A DNA stretch of 64,000 bases from Clostridiales bacterium (GCA_004558105.1 SFEB01000004.1:9983-73982); one strand, 5' to 3'; shown: positions 25,654 to 34,237, numbered from the stretch's first letter. Numbers and translations: made by a program. Notes: generated by a model not told the origin, from the sequence alone.

Positions 25654-26748
25654 ATGAAACTCGGAGTCGTAGGTTTGCCCAACGTAGGCAAAAGCACTTT
25701 GTTTAACGCCATCACACATGCAGGCGCACAGATAGCCAACTACCCCTTTTGCACCATCGAACCCAACGTGGGCGTGGTTGCCGTTCCCGACGAACGGTTG
25801 GATAAACTGGCGGCGCTGTACGACAGCAAAAAAATCACGCCCGCCTTCGTAGAGTTCGTCGACATTGCCGGGTTGGTCAAAGGCGCAAGCCACGGCGAAG
25901 GTCTCGGAAACAAGTTTTTGAGCCATATCAGAGAGGTTGACGCCATCGTCCACGTCGTCCGTTGCTTTATCGACAGCAACGTCACGCACGTAGAAAACAG
26001 CGTAAACCCCGCCCGCGACGTGGAAATCATCAATCTCGAACTTATTTTAGCCGACATCGACACCGTAACCAAAGCCGTGGACAGGGCTAAAACCGCGGCA
26101 AAGGGCGACAAAAAGTATCTGTTGGACGTCGACGTTTTAACCCGTCTGTTAAATCACCTGACCGACGGTAAGTCGGCGAGAAATTTTTCCGCTTCCGACG
26201 AGGAAAAGGAAATTATCTCTAACCTCTTCCTTTTGTCCGCAAAACCCGTAATCTACGCCGCCAACATTTCCGAAAGCGACCTCGGTAAAAACGAACGTGA
26301 CCTTCCTCTCGTTAAGGAAGTGGAAAAAATCGCCGAAGCCGAAGGCAGTCAGGTTCTCGTCATCTGCGCAAAAGTCGAAGAAGAACTCTCCGCGTTGCCG
26401 CCCGAAGAACAGGAAATGTTCCTTGCCGAATACGGCATCACCGAAAGCGGCTTAAACCGCATGATTAAAAAATGTTACGCCCTGCTCGGTCTTATCAGTT
26501 ATCTGACCGCGGGTGAAAAAGAAACCCGCGCCTGGACGATAAAAGAAGGCACCAAAGCCCCTCAGGCGGCGGGAAAAATTCACACCGATTTTGAAAAAGG
26601 CTTTATCCGCGCCGAAATCGTTCCTTACGACGTGCTGTTGGAGTGCGGAAACTTCAACAACGCCAAAGAAAAAGGAAAGGTACGCAGCGAAGGCAAAGAC
26701 TACGTCGTTAAAGACGGCGACGTCGTTCTGTTCAGGTTCAACGTTTAA
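25654..26748 (+). CDS. ychF: redox-regulated P-loop ATPase YchF
   Basis: Obg-related, ribosome-associated ATPase, 364 residues. G1 is GLPNVGKST (6-14), a DIAGLVKGAS switch follows, and the C-terminal TGS domain covers about the last 85 residues (TRAWTIKEGTKAPQAAG). Members bind ATP rather than GTP because the G4 motif is altered; here the corresponding stretch reads YAANISES. GGAG precedes the ATG at a longer spacing. First gene of an operon with the YycJ-like hydrolase, a CPBP protease and rlmH. Confidence 0.96.
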   Translation: MKLGVVGLPNVGKSTLFNAITHAGAQIANYPFCTIEPNVGVVAVPDERLDKLAALYDSKKITPAFVEFVDIAGLVKGASHGEGLGNKFLSHIREVDAIVHVVRCFIDSNVTHVENSVNPARDVEIINLELILADIDTVTKAVDRAKTAAKGDKKYLLDVDVLTRLLNHLTDGKSARNFSASDEEKEIISNLFLLSAKPVIYAANISESDLGKNERDLPLVKEVEKIAEAEGSQVLVICAKVEEELSALPPEEQEMFLAEYGITESGLNRMIKKCYALLGLISYLTAGEKETRAWTIKEGTKAPQAAGKIHTDFEKGFIRAEIVPYDVLLECGNFNNAKEKGKVRSEGKDYVVKDGDVVLFRFNV

Positions 26749-26761
26749 ATTCAGGTAAAAA

Positions 26762-27556
26762 ATGAAATTCGTCAACAAATACAGCGGAAGCAAAGGCAAT
26801 CTTACCGTCGTCCGCGAAGGCGGCAGAGCGGTTTTAATCGATTGCGGCGGCGGTTCGGGAAAGATTTTTCCCGCCATCAAGTCATGCGGACTGAGTCCGT
26901 CGGACGTTGACGCCGTTCTCGTCACGCATGAACATTCCGACCATATCGGCGGAATGGAGACTTTGCTTGCCGCAAATCCGCAGATAAAAGTTTACGTACA
27001 CGCCAAAGGTTACGTCGCGTTGGTTGATAAATTCAGGCAGTACGAAGGAAGAATTATTTCCTTCGATTCTCCGTTCGACGCAGGCGCTTTCCGCGTAGAA
27101 TACTACCCGTGCAGCCACGATTCCGTTTATTGTTGCGGCTATAAACTGACCGACGACAAGGGTATGTCGGTTGCGTCGGTTACGGACACGGGCGAAGTCG
27201 ACGACAAAACTTTATTGGCGTTTTTCAACGGTTGCGATACCATTCTGCTCGAAAGCAATCACGACGTAAAAATGCTTACCGAAGGCAACTACACCGCCCA
27301 ACTTAAAAAACGCATACTCGGCGTCAACGGACACCTGTCCAACGCCCGTGCGGCTCAAATCGTCTCCCGTCTCCCCGATATCAACGTAAAAAACGTTTTT
27401 CTGGGACACCTGAGTCTTGACAACAACACCGAAGAAATAGCGTTTGCAGAGTCGATAAACGCCCTTGTTTCACGCGGCGCCGTAGACGGCAGAGATATCT
27501 GCGTTTACGTTGCCAGACAGCTGTTCGGAGGAAAAGAAATCAATGTTAACCGATAA
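26762..27556 (+). CDS. metallo-beta-lactamase fold hydrolase (YycJ/WalJ-like)
   Basis: 264 residues. The metal site HEHSDH (~59-64) is complete, with further ligands at SHDSV, a VTDTGEV aspartate and a GHLS histidine. Overall order matches YycJ/WalJ, thought to act in DNA or RNA metabolism linked to the cell-wall signalling region in Bacillus. Here it sits between ychF and a CPBP protease, 13 bp after ychF. Proximity to rlmH is also seen in the Bacillus walRK-yycJ-rlmH neighbourhood, which supports the assignment. Confidence 0.88.
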   Translation: MKFVNKYSGSKGNLTVVREGGRAVLIDCGGGSGKIFPAIKSCGLSPSDVDAVLVTHEHSDHIGGMETLLAANPQIKVYVHAKGYVALVDKFRQYEGRIISFDSPFDAGAFRVEYYPCSHDSVYCCGYKLTDDKGMSVASVTDTGEVDDKTLLAFFNGCDTILLESNHDVKMLTEGNYTAQLKKRILGVNGHLSNARAAQIVSRLPDINVKNVFLGHLSLDNNTEEIAFAESINALVSRGAVDGRDICVYVARQLFGGKEINVNR

Positions 27557-28496
27557 ACTTACCAAGCGTCAGAGTTACAAATTGTTTACCTTTGCGGTGG
27601 GCGTCTTTTTGGTACTGCAAGTTATTTTCGTCGCTTTGAATTCCCTCTCCGGAATGGTGGACGACGACGGCAACTACACGGGGTACTGGTTCTGGATAGT
27701 CAACGGCATACTGCAACTTTCGCTTATCGCGGCGGTGGCGGTTTTTTGCAAAATCTCAAAAGTTAAATATTTCAGCGCAGTCGGCTTGAATAAAAAACCC
27801 AAACTTTCCACGCTTTTGCTTTCCGTCGGGCTTGCCGTGGGGTTATTCTGTTTCGTCTACCCCATACAGACGTGGGTGCTTAAATTGCTGGAAGAACTCG
27901 GTTTTTCGGCGAGCAGCAGCGTACCCGTCGACAACGATCCGATTACTTTCGTTTTGCTTATCGTAGTCGTCGGTCTTCTCCCCGCTTTTGCGGAAGAACA
28001 ACTTTTCAGAGGCGCTTTGCTCGGCGGACTTAAAAGTTTCGGAACAATAAAAGCCTGCCTCGTCTGCGGAGCGCTGTTTGCGCTGTTCCACATGAACCCG
28101 GCTCAGACGGTACATCAGTTTATAATGGGATTTGCGTTGGCGTATATCGCTTTACGCGCGGACAACCTGTACCCGTCAATGCTCGTCCATTTATTCAACA
28201 ACATTATCGTTATCGTTCTGGCAGTTACCTTAGGCGACGCGGTCGATCTTTTCGTCGAAAAATACTGGTACGCCTTTTTGCTTGTCGGCGCCGCAGTTTG
28301 CGCGGCGTGCGCTTACGCGTTTATAAAACTCACTCCGTCAAACGAACGGAACGTTGAGGCAGAAAAAACTTCGCCCACGGCATCCACTGCCGGCGGCGAA
28401 ACAACGGAAAAACAAACCACGGGAGACGTGTTGATTCTCTTTTCCGGAATACTTGCGTGTGCAATTCTCTGGATATCGGGTTTCAACGCAGGCTGA
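27543..28496 (+). CDS. CPBP family intramembrane glutamic endopeptidase
   Basis: Membrane protease of the Abi/CPBP (Rce1-like) family, 317 residues with about eight transmembrane segments. The catalytic motifs are EEQLFRGALLGGL (EExxxR, ~153) and ALFHMNPAQ (HxxxN type, ~187). The last ~50 residues are polar and Thr-rich with a final hydrophobic segment. The ATG at 27543 overlaps the previous gene by 14 nt and has GGAGG at a slightly long distance. Substrates of bacterial CPBP proteins are mostly unknown; some protect against own bacteriocins. Confidence 0.9.
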   Translation: MLTDKLTKRQSYKLFTFAVGVFLVLQVIFVALNSLSGMVDDDGNYTGYWFWIVNGILQLSLIAAVAVFCKISKVKYFSAVGLNKKPKLSTLLLSVGLAVGLFCFVYPIQTWVLKLLEELGFSASSSVPVDNDPITFVLLIVVVGLLPAFAEEQLFRGALLGGLKSFGTIKACLVCGALFALFHMNPAQTVHQFIMGFALAYIALRADNLYPSMLVHLFNNIIVIVLAVTLGDAVDLFVEKYWYAFLLVGAAVCAACAYAFIKLTPSNERNVEAEKTSPTASTAGGETTEKQTTGDVLILFSGILACAILWISGFNAG

Positions 28497-28497
28497 A

Positions 28498-28968
28498 ATG
28501 TTAAAGGTAAAAATAGTTTGCGTAGGCAAGATAAAAGAAGATTTTTTTGAAAAGGCGTTGGCGGAATACGGCAAACGTCTTTCTCGTTTCTGCGCCTTTA
28601 AAATAGAAGAAATCGCAGAATCCCGTCTCAACGACGAAACGGCGACAGATATCGCCCGCGCGCTGGAAGAAGAAGGCAAAAGCATTCTTAAAAAAACAGA
28701 CGGGTTGGCGGTTTTATTGGACAGGCAGGGCGTCGAAGTATCCTCCTGCGACGTGGCGAAACTGTTGAAATCTTCCGCCGACGTCAAAGGCGGTATTACT
28801 TTTATCGTCGGCAGTAGCCACGGCGTCAGTCATTCCGTTTTTCAACGCGCGGACAAAGTGATTTCGTTCGGAAAAATCACCTTCCCACACCAACTGTTCA
28901 GAGTCGTTCTGGCAGAACAGATTTATCGGGGATTCACGATAATAAACGGCTCCGCTTATCACAAGTAA
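28498..28968 (+). CDS. rlmH: 23S rRNA pseudouridine-1915 N3-methyltransferase
   Basis: SPOUT methyltransferase acting on helix 69 of 23S rRNA in assembled 70S ribosomes. 156 residues. The knotted cofactor site FIVGSSHGVS (~100-109) and the conserved tail YRGFTIINGSAYHK are diagnostic. The ATG at 28498 follows the CPBP stop by 1 nt; an upstream in-frame ATG at 28453 lies inside the CPBP gene and is not used. Last gene of the ychF operon. Confidence 0.95.
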   Translation: MLKVKIVCVGKIKEDFFEKALAEYGKRLSRFCAFKIEEIAESRLNDETATDIARALEEEGKSILKKTDGLAVLLDRQGVEVSSCDVAKLLKSSADVKGGITFIVGSSHGVSHSVFQRADKVISFGKITFPHQLFRVVLAEQIYRGFTIINGSAYHK

Positions 28969-29087
28969 AACGAGTGCCGCCTCTAACCGCTCCAGTCGGT
29001 CGATAATCGTTTTAAACGGTTTTCAATCCGTCACTTTTTCCTTTTTTTCGCATATAATATCAAGACGAACAAAAAGGGAGAAACGGA

Positions 29088-30023
29088 GTGTTTAAATATT
29101 TTGATTTATTGAAAGAAATCGACGAATTCGAAAGACGCGGCGTAGAAGTCGGCAGCATTGGCAACAGTACCCTCGGTTTTGACACGCCTTATATCTTTAT
29201 CGGCGACAAATCCAAAAACTGCATCGTCGTGACGGGAGCGATACACGCGCGTGAACACATTACCGCTTTGCTGGTGGTCAACCAGGCAAAACATCTGCTG
29301 AAAAACGCCGATTTAACCCTCCTGGGCGGTATCTACTTCATTCCCATGGTCAACGTTGACGGGGTACGGCTCTGCCAGGAAGGCGTGGGTTTCCTGACCG
29401 ACAAACAACTCAAAAAAAACCTGATAAAAATCAACGGCGGCACGGACTTTTCGCTGTGGAAAGCCAATATAGCGGGCGTCGACCTCAACGTCAATTTCGA
29501 CGCGCGGTGGGGACAGGGAAAAAGCAACGTCTTTTACAAAGCCCCTGCCAACTACGTCGGCAAAAAACCCAACAGCGAAGTCGAAACGAAAAATCTCGTT
29601 CGTTTCACCCGTACCGTCAATCCGTTATCCACCGTCAGTTATCATTGCAAAGGCGAAGTCATTTTCTGGCGGTTTTTCCAAAAAGACAAACGCACCTTGT
29701 GGCAGCACTACTGCCTTGCGAAAAGTCTTTCCCAGGCTACGGGGTATCGCCTTATCGCGACCGAAGCAGGCAGTTGCGGCGGTTACAAGGACTGGTGTAT
29801 TGACCGACTGGGCATTCCGGCGTTTACCGTAGAAGTGGGCAGCGACAAGTTTACCCACCCCTACCCTTACGACCAGTTCGAAGATATTTACAACAAAAAC
29901 ATAGACGTTCCGAGACGGTTGCTCAACACCGTCTGCCGCGAAAAAGAGAGGGCAAGTCAGAATGGATCAAAAGATAAAGATGATGAAACGGGCCTTATTC
30001 CAAGCGAAAAAAGCTTCCGCTGA
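29088..30023 (+). CDS. M14 family zinc carboxypeptidase
   Basis: 311 residues with no signal peptide. Metal ligands H53 and E56 are in AIHAREH, the third histidine is in VSYHCKGE, and the catalytic glutamate is in FTVEVGSD. Relatives include gamma-D-glutamyl-L-diamino-acid peptidases that act on peptidoglycan stem peptides; a role in recycling imported muropeptides would fit a cytoplasmic form. The start is GTG at 29088 with a GGGAGAAACGGA ribosome site. The last ~20 residues are polar and run 62 nt into tadA, an unusually long overlap. Confidence 0.88.
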   Translation: MFKYFDLLKEIDEFERRGVEVGSIGNSTLGFDTPYIFIGDKSKNCIVVTGAIHAREHITALLVVNQAKHLLKNADLTLLGGIYFIPMVNVDGVRLCQEGVGFLTDKQLKKNLIKINGGTDFSLWKANIAGVDLNVNFDARWGQGKSNVFYKAPANYVGKKPNSEVETKNLVRFTRTVNPLSTVSYHCKGEVIFWRFFQKDKRTLWQHYCLAKSLSQATGYRLIATEAGSCGGYKDWCIDRLGIPAFTVEVGSDKFTHPYPYDQFEDIYNKNIDVPRRLLNTVCREKERASQNGSKDKDDETGLIPSEKSFR

Positions 30024-30411
30024 GGATGAAGTCCCTATCGGCGCCGTAATAGTCAAAGACGGCAAAGTCGTTTCCGTCGGACGAAACGAGCGCGACAAAA
30101 AACAAATCGCCACCAAACACGCCGAAATCGTCGCCATCGAATCTGCATGCAGAAAACTCAAAAGCTGGCGTCTCAACGGTTGCGAACTGTACGTCACTTT
30201 GGAGCCGTGCGCGATGTGTCTGGGCGCATGTTTTAACGCCCGCCTGGATAAAGTCTATTTTGGCGCCTACGACCCCCGAGGCGGCGCCTGCGGAAGCGTA
30301 ATCGACCTGTCGATTGTCAACCAATTAAACCACAATCTAGAGGTCGAAGGCGGCATTCTCGCCGACGACTGCGCAAAACTGCTGAAAGATTTTTTCGCCG
30401 CCAAAAGATAG
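29962..30411 (+). CDS. tadA: tRNA-specific adenosine deaminase
   Basis: Converts A34 to inosine in the anticodon of tRNA-Arg(ACG). 149 residues. Zinc and proton-shuttle residues are H53 and E55 in KHAEIVAIE, and C83 and C86 in EPCAMC. The downstream DPRGGACGSV element matches TadA. The ATG at 29962 follows an AGAGAGG ribosome site. It overlaps the end of the M14 gene by 62 nt. It is the last gene before a 2.6-kb gene-free region. Confidence 0.94.
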   Translation: MDQKIKMMKRALFQAKKASAEDEVPIGAVIVKDGKVVSVGRNERDKKQIATKHAEIVAIESACRKLKSWRLNGCELYVTLEPCAMCLGACFNARLDKVYFGAYDPRGGACGSVIDLSIVNQLNHNLEVEGGILADDCAKLLKDFFAAKR

Positions 30412-30725
30412 TTTTTCGTTTTAACCTTTTTGTAACCGCTCTCACTTGCCGGTCGGCAGAAATCAACGGACGTTAAAAACCCTAACTCGCCTGACACAAA
30501 ACGAATTCACAGGAAAACCAACGGAAAAGCCTTGATTTTTGCGTCAGAACAAACGCCGTAAAACTTTTAATAATAACGTTAATAGCGTCATAAAAAACTT
30601 ATTCAAGATAAAACCTTTATTCGCATATATCCGTATAAAACGACACAATATAACCCTACATCCGAAAAACACAACAAAAGAGTATTCAAAAACGTAATAT
30701 CGTATAAGATCTTATATCGGTAAAG

Positions 30726-30754
30726 AAATGCTGACGAAAATTTCGTCAGCATTT
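30726..30754 (+). terminator. terminator-like hairpin in the gene-free tract
   Basis: 14-bp arms AAATGCTGACGAAA (30726-30739) and its complement (30741-30754), followed by TTAATTG. It lies 315 bp after tadA and would stop read-through into the parS region. Confidence 0.65.
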
Positions 30755-31202
30755 TAATTGTCGGAAAACATAGAAAATCAAACTACGAAACAGCAAAAAC
30801 GTATCGTATTTTTCGTTTTAAAAACGGATTCTGCCTTTCAAAACCCGCTTACCTTTCCTTGCGGCATTAATTACCACAGGATACGATTCATTGACGTACA
30901 ATGCAATTCACCAAGATTTCTATCGAACCGCGCCGCCGATAAACGTTTATAAACCCGTAAAATCCTTACATTTTTACCCTTTTAAACCCAACAACAATAC
31001 CCGTTAATGAAATGACGGCTTCCCACAAGACCGTAAAAAAGTACTTCAACCAAATAACACTTATATCAGCACCGGTCAACGTACGTGCGCATTGCCAACG
31101 TTTTAACAATCATTAAATTAAATATAAACGTCTATTTCCCGAGCAACGCCCATGCCGAGACGATGCGCAAAACAATCGCGACGAATACCGCCGATTTGAT
31201 AT

Positions 31203-31218
31203 TGTTTCACGTGAAACA
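31203..31218. promoter_or_regulatory. parS site 1 (perfect)
   Basis: TGTTTCACGTGAAACA, the exact ParB/Spo0J binding palindrome. Confidence 0.95.
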
Positions 31219-31263
31219 AAAAGCGACAAAATACCCATGCTATCGCCCGAAACCCACAATAAA

Positions 31264-31279
31264 TGTTTCACGTGAAACA
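31264..31279. promoter_or_regulatory. parS site 2 (perfect)
   Basis: TGTTTCACGTGAAACA, 61 bp after site 1. Confidence 0.95.
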
Positions 31280-32139
31280 ATCAAACAACAGCAAGCAAAA
31301 ACCAATATAACATAAAACCGCATATTTTCTCTGAATTTTAAAAAATAATGAAAACACAAAAAACAAGACAATTTTTACAAATAGTAGAAAAACATTGCAT
31401 TTCGCTCTTATCCGACACAATAATACTTAATTTAAAAACTTATTGATTAACAATTAATAAATTATTTCATTTTTGACGTAAACAACTTAGAAAATAATTT
31501 ATTTGTTTATTTTTGGGTTTTGAAAATTTAATTGAACTCAACAAGCGAACCTAAACCATACACAACTTAAACACCAAAAACAACAATAAACCCACTTCAA
31601 AAAACCAAATTGAAAACAAAAAAGACACAACACACATACGCCTCGCCGCAACATGTGCACACAACAACAAACCCCACAAAAGCCACAGCAATAATGAACA
31701 TTTTGGCATTTTTTCGCTTTTAGAGAAAAAATTTTTACAAAAATCGTATTATTGGGCGTTTTAAAAACTGAAAAAAGCCAGGTTTTTCCTTGTGTTGAGC
31801 GATTTTACCCCACCCTGAAACGCTCTCAGACAGAATTTTTTAAAACCTTCGGCGTTTTTGGCGCGATTTTGGTACCAATGTACCGGCTTTTCCGTACGTT
31901 TTTGAGCCCTAGCGAAAAGAGCACCGCACCAAAAAGACACATACCGGTCGCACCGTCAGAAAAACCAAAACAACAAGAAAACTATAATACAACTTAAAAC
32001 ACAACGATTTACACATCAAATATTTTTATTTTACCAACCAAAGCAAGGATTTACGCGCTTAAACGTATAAAAGCATAAAACACAACCCAAAAAAAGCAAA
32101 CCACAACCGAACCTAAGCTCTTTTACCCGCTAAAAATTG

Positions 32140-32155
32140 AGTTTCACGTGGAACA
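32140..32155. promoter_or_regulatory. parS-like site 3
   Basis: AGTTTCACGTGGAACA; the GGAAC half occurs in known Bacillus parS variants, and the first base is off consensus. Confidence 0.8.
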
Positions 32156-32201
32156 TTCACACTAAAATACAATAAAAACGACTAGTTTTCAAGAAAAACA
32201 A

Positions 32202-32217
32202 CGTTTCACGTGAAACA
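32202..32217. promoter_or_regulatory. parS site 4
   Basis: CGTTTCACGTGAAACA, one outer base off, 62 bp after site 3. Confidence 0.92.
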
Positions 32218-32303
32218 AACCCAAATAAGCCGCCTTAAAGCATCAGATTTATGCTATTTGCACAAAAACTATTAAGAATGTTGCTTTGTAATTAAAATTT
32301 TTA

Positions 32304-32319
32304 CGTTTCACGTGAAACT
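32304..32319. promoter_or_regulatory. parS site 5
   Basis: CGTTTCACGTGAAACT, intact 14-bp core with both outer bases changed. Confidence 0.9.
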
Positions 32320-32388
32320 TGTTGTACTGTTTGTGCGCTTTTTGCCGTATTTGGTAGCATTAGGGGTGAATTAATTATTGTTTTTCTT

Positions 32389-32404
32389 TGTTTCACATGA
32401 AACA
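32389..32404. promoter_or_regulatory. parS-like site 6
   Basis: TGTTTCACATGAAACA, one change in the central CG pair, so binding may be weaker. Confidence 0.75.
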
Positions 32405-32500
32405 ATCGTTAAATTGTGTTATTTGTCTTGCGATTTATATTTTTTTGACGGAGTCTTTCGCTTTTTTGGGTTTTTTACGCCATATTTGGTGTTATTTTCT

Positions 32501-32516
32501 TGTTTCACGTGAAACT
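32501..32516. promoter_or_regulatory. parS site 7
   Basis: TGTTTCACGTGAAACT, one outer base off. Confidence 0.92.
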
Positions 32517-32793
32517 TGACGCTTTTGTATGGTTTGTTTTGGTTTTTTTTGCGTTATTTTTTCATTTTTTTGTGGGATATATTTACTTGTTTTGAGTGCT
32601 ATTTTACTTTTTTGGAATAAAATTGGCATTATATCGATGTTTTTTGGCTCAACATGGCTGTTTCCGATGTTTTTATTTGGTATCCGGGCTTAGATAAGTC
32701 TTAACCATATCGAGTAGCAATTTATTTGTACTGCTGTGCTCTGTTTTTTTGCATGTTTGTTTTGTCCGATTATTGATAAATTGCTTTAAATAA

Positions 32794-32832
32794 AAAATAA
32801 TCTACACTTACATATTAAATGTAGATTATTTT
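32794..32832. repeat. 13-bp perfect inverted repeat
   Basis: Arms AAAATAATCTACA (32794-32806) and TGTAGATTATTTT (32820-32832) around a 13-nt loop. It could be a bidirectional terminator for the YitT transcript (ending at 33004) or a protein site. Confidence 0.65.
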
Positions 32833-33003
32833 CATATAAATGCTTAATATTTACGTTTTTTAATTAGTGTTTTGGATGTTATCTTGTAAATATTGTTTTG
32901 GATCGTGAACAATTCGCTTAAAAGTTTGCCTTTGTGTATACTCTTTAAAAGTCTTTGTGACGTTATCTTGTGCGGTCTACCTGTTGCTTAGTCATCTTGT
33001 GGG

Positions 33004-33897
33004 TTATTTTATCTTTTTAAAATTACCTACCGTTTCGTTGACGTTTTCTGCCACGGCAAAAGTATTGTCGTATTTTTTTATTATCGATTGAAAATCAACC
33101 ATCTGGTGCTTGTTGACGACGCAAAGTAAAATACTTTTTTCCTGTTGAGAGTATCCTCCGTATCCTACTATCCTGGTAGAGGTATGCTTCAATTTTGTAA
33201 TAATTTCATCATTGATTTCTTCTGCGTGAGTCGTTACCACGATAAATTTACATGCCGTTTTACAACCTCTGAGGATAAGATTACCTATAAAGTTTGATAT
33301 AAAGGCGTAAGCGATACATTTGCATACCGGAAGGTAATTCAATGCAATTTCGCTTGTTTTTTCGTTGATATCGGCGTAAACAAACAGCGAAGCTACGGCA
33401 ACGGCGGCGTTTATTACGAAAGTGACGTAAAAAAAGTTCCACTGCGGCTTTTTGATACTTAAGAATTTTGACACCACGTCGGTACCGCCGGTAGACGCGC
33501 TCGCTTTGTACAAAAAGCCCGATACTACGCCGCATATTGCCCCGGCTATAACGGCAGGAAAGACGTCGGTATCGGCGGCAACGTATTTAAAACGTTGTAT
33601 ATCCCATGCGCCCATCAAAAGGTAGAATAAAGAATACGCCACGCAAAAAGTAAGCGTTTTGGCGGCATACTTTTTATCGATGAAGAAAAACGCAAATACG
33701 CACAGCGGAACGTTAATAATAAGAGACATGTATCCGATACTGAATCCGCATTTATATTGTATCATCGTAGCGATGCCGTTAATGCCTGCCGGCGCAAAGT
33801 TGTTTTCTACGATAAAAAGCCGATAATCGAGCGCCAGCACTGCGCCCAAAACGATGACGAAAGCGTATTCTTTCGCCTTTGAAATAATTTTTTTCAT
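33004..33897 (-). CDS. YitT family membrane protein with DUF2179 domain, under a cobalamin riboswitch
   Basis: 297 residues: five to six transmembrane segments in the first ~215 residues (opening ALDYRLFIVENNFAPAGINGIATM, then a GFLYKASASTGGTDVVSKF motif typical of YitT), followed by a cytoplasmic DUF2179 domain of ~80 residues (FIVVTTHAEEINDEIITKL). The family's transport role is not established. A full cobalamin aptamer lies directly upstream on the same strand, which points to a role in vitamin B12, cobinamide or cobalt traffic. That functional link is inference. Single-gene unit. Confidence 0.88.
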   Translation of the reverse strand: MKKIISKAKEYAFVIVLGAVLALDYRLFIVENNFAPAGINGIATMIQYKCGFSIGYMSLIINVPLCVFAFFFIDKKYAAKTLTFCVAYSLFYLLMGAWDIQRFKYVAADTDVFPAVIAGAICGVVSGFLYKASASTGGTDVVSKFLSIKKPQWNFFYVTFVINAAVAVASLFVYADINEKTSEIALNYLPVCKCIAYAFISNFIGNLILRGCKTACKFIVVTTHAEEINDEIITKLKHTSTRIVGYGGYSQQEKSILLCVVNKHQMVDFQSIIKKYDNTFAVAENVNETVGNFKKIK

Positions 33898-33906
33898 TAA
33901 AAAAGC

Positions 33907-33928
33907 CCTCTTTCCCTAAAGAAAAAGG
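33907..33928 (-). promoter_or_regulatory. expression-platform hairpin of the riboswitch
   Basis: On the minus strand an 8-bp stem (CCTTTTTC with GAAAGAGG, one G-U) is followed by GCTTTTTT and the ATG at 33897. It covers the AGAGGG ribosome site and looks like a terminator, so it could control either step. Confidence 0.55.
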
Positions 33929-34004
33929 ACACAACAAACCTGTCGTCAGAACGACCTATCGGACAAATCGGTTGTATCCTCCTCACCAAAGAATATTTCC
34001 CTTC

Positions 34005-34174
34005 ACATGCGGCAGGTCTCCTGACTCGTGATTTGCACCGGGCAACCCGGAGCAAACGGATTCCTTCTCGGACGACGTCCAATGGGTAACAATCCTTTAA
34101 CACTTACAGTAGTGGTAGCTGTCCCGGTTTTTCACCGGGTTCCCTCTTTTCGGCGCGAAAAACGCACCGCATGT
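34005..34174 (-). ncRNA. cobalamin (B12) riboswitch aptamer
   Basis: Closing helix P1 pairs ACATGCGG (34167-34174) with CCGCATGT (34005-34012). Inside, in order on the minus strand, are the GGGAACCCGGTG(AAAA)ACCGGGAC segment, the CTACCACTACTGTAAG element, the CCATTGG segment and the diagnostic GAGTCAGGAGACCTGCC. These are the conserved blocks of the B12 box family. It lies 107 nt before the YitT-family gene. Confidence 0.93.
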
Positions 34175-34188
34175 TTATTGACCGTATA

Positions 34189-34217
34189 GTTTTATCATAC
34201 GCCGATAACTTTGTCAA
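34189..34217 (-). promoter_or_regulatory. promoter of riboswitch-YitT unit
   Basis: TTGACA (34212-34217), 17-bp spacer, TAAAAC (34189-34194), 15 bp before the aptamer. Confidence 0.65.
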
Positions 34218-34237
34218 GTAAATACCTTTTAAAAAAC

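Larger units (their letters stand above)
30412..33003. other. 2.6-kb gene-free AT-rich origin-proximal tract (candidate centromere)
   Basis: No supportable gene, RNA or transposon. It carries seven parS-like sites (31203-32516) and a strand-composition reversal: a 60-nt line from 31561 has A36 T7 C16 G1, while the line from 32521 has A5 T39 C3 G13. The switch falls near 32,250-32,290. Short reading frames here (for example 31752-31997) have no recognisable homology and no ribosome sites worth noting. A 13-bp inverted repeat lies at 32794-32832. Confidence 0.8.

Noticed and set aside
27466..27475. Half parS site TGTTTCACGC in the YycJ-like gene (and a similar one at 51154)
   Set aside because: Only one half of the palindrome is present; the other half does not match, so ParB binding is not expected.
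30412..30760. Possible SRP RNA after tadA
   Set aside because: The conserved SRP Alu and domain IV motifs (such as GGAAGCAGC) are absent; the only structure is a terminator-like hairpin at 30726.
31752..31997. 81-codon plus-strand reading frame inside the gene-free tract
   Set aside because: No recognisable homology, no convincing ribosome site, and composition matches the surrounding non-coding DNA except for a slightly GC-richer patch.
33897..34103. 68-codon minus-strand frame upstream of the YitT gene
   Set aside because: It lies over the cobalamin riboswitch, whose RNA structure fully explains the conserved sequence.
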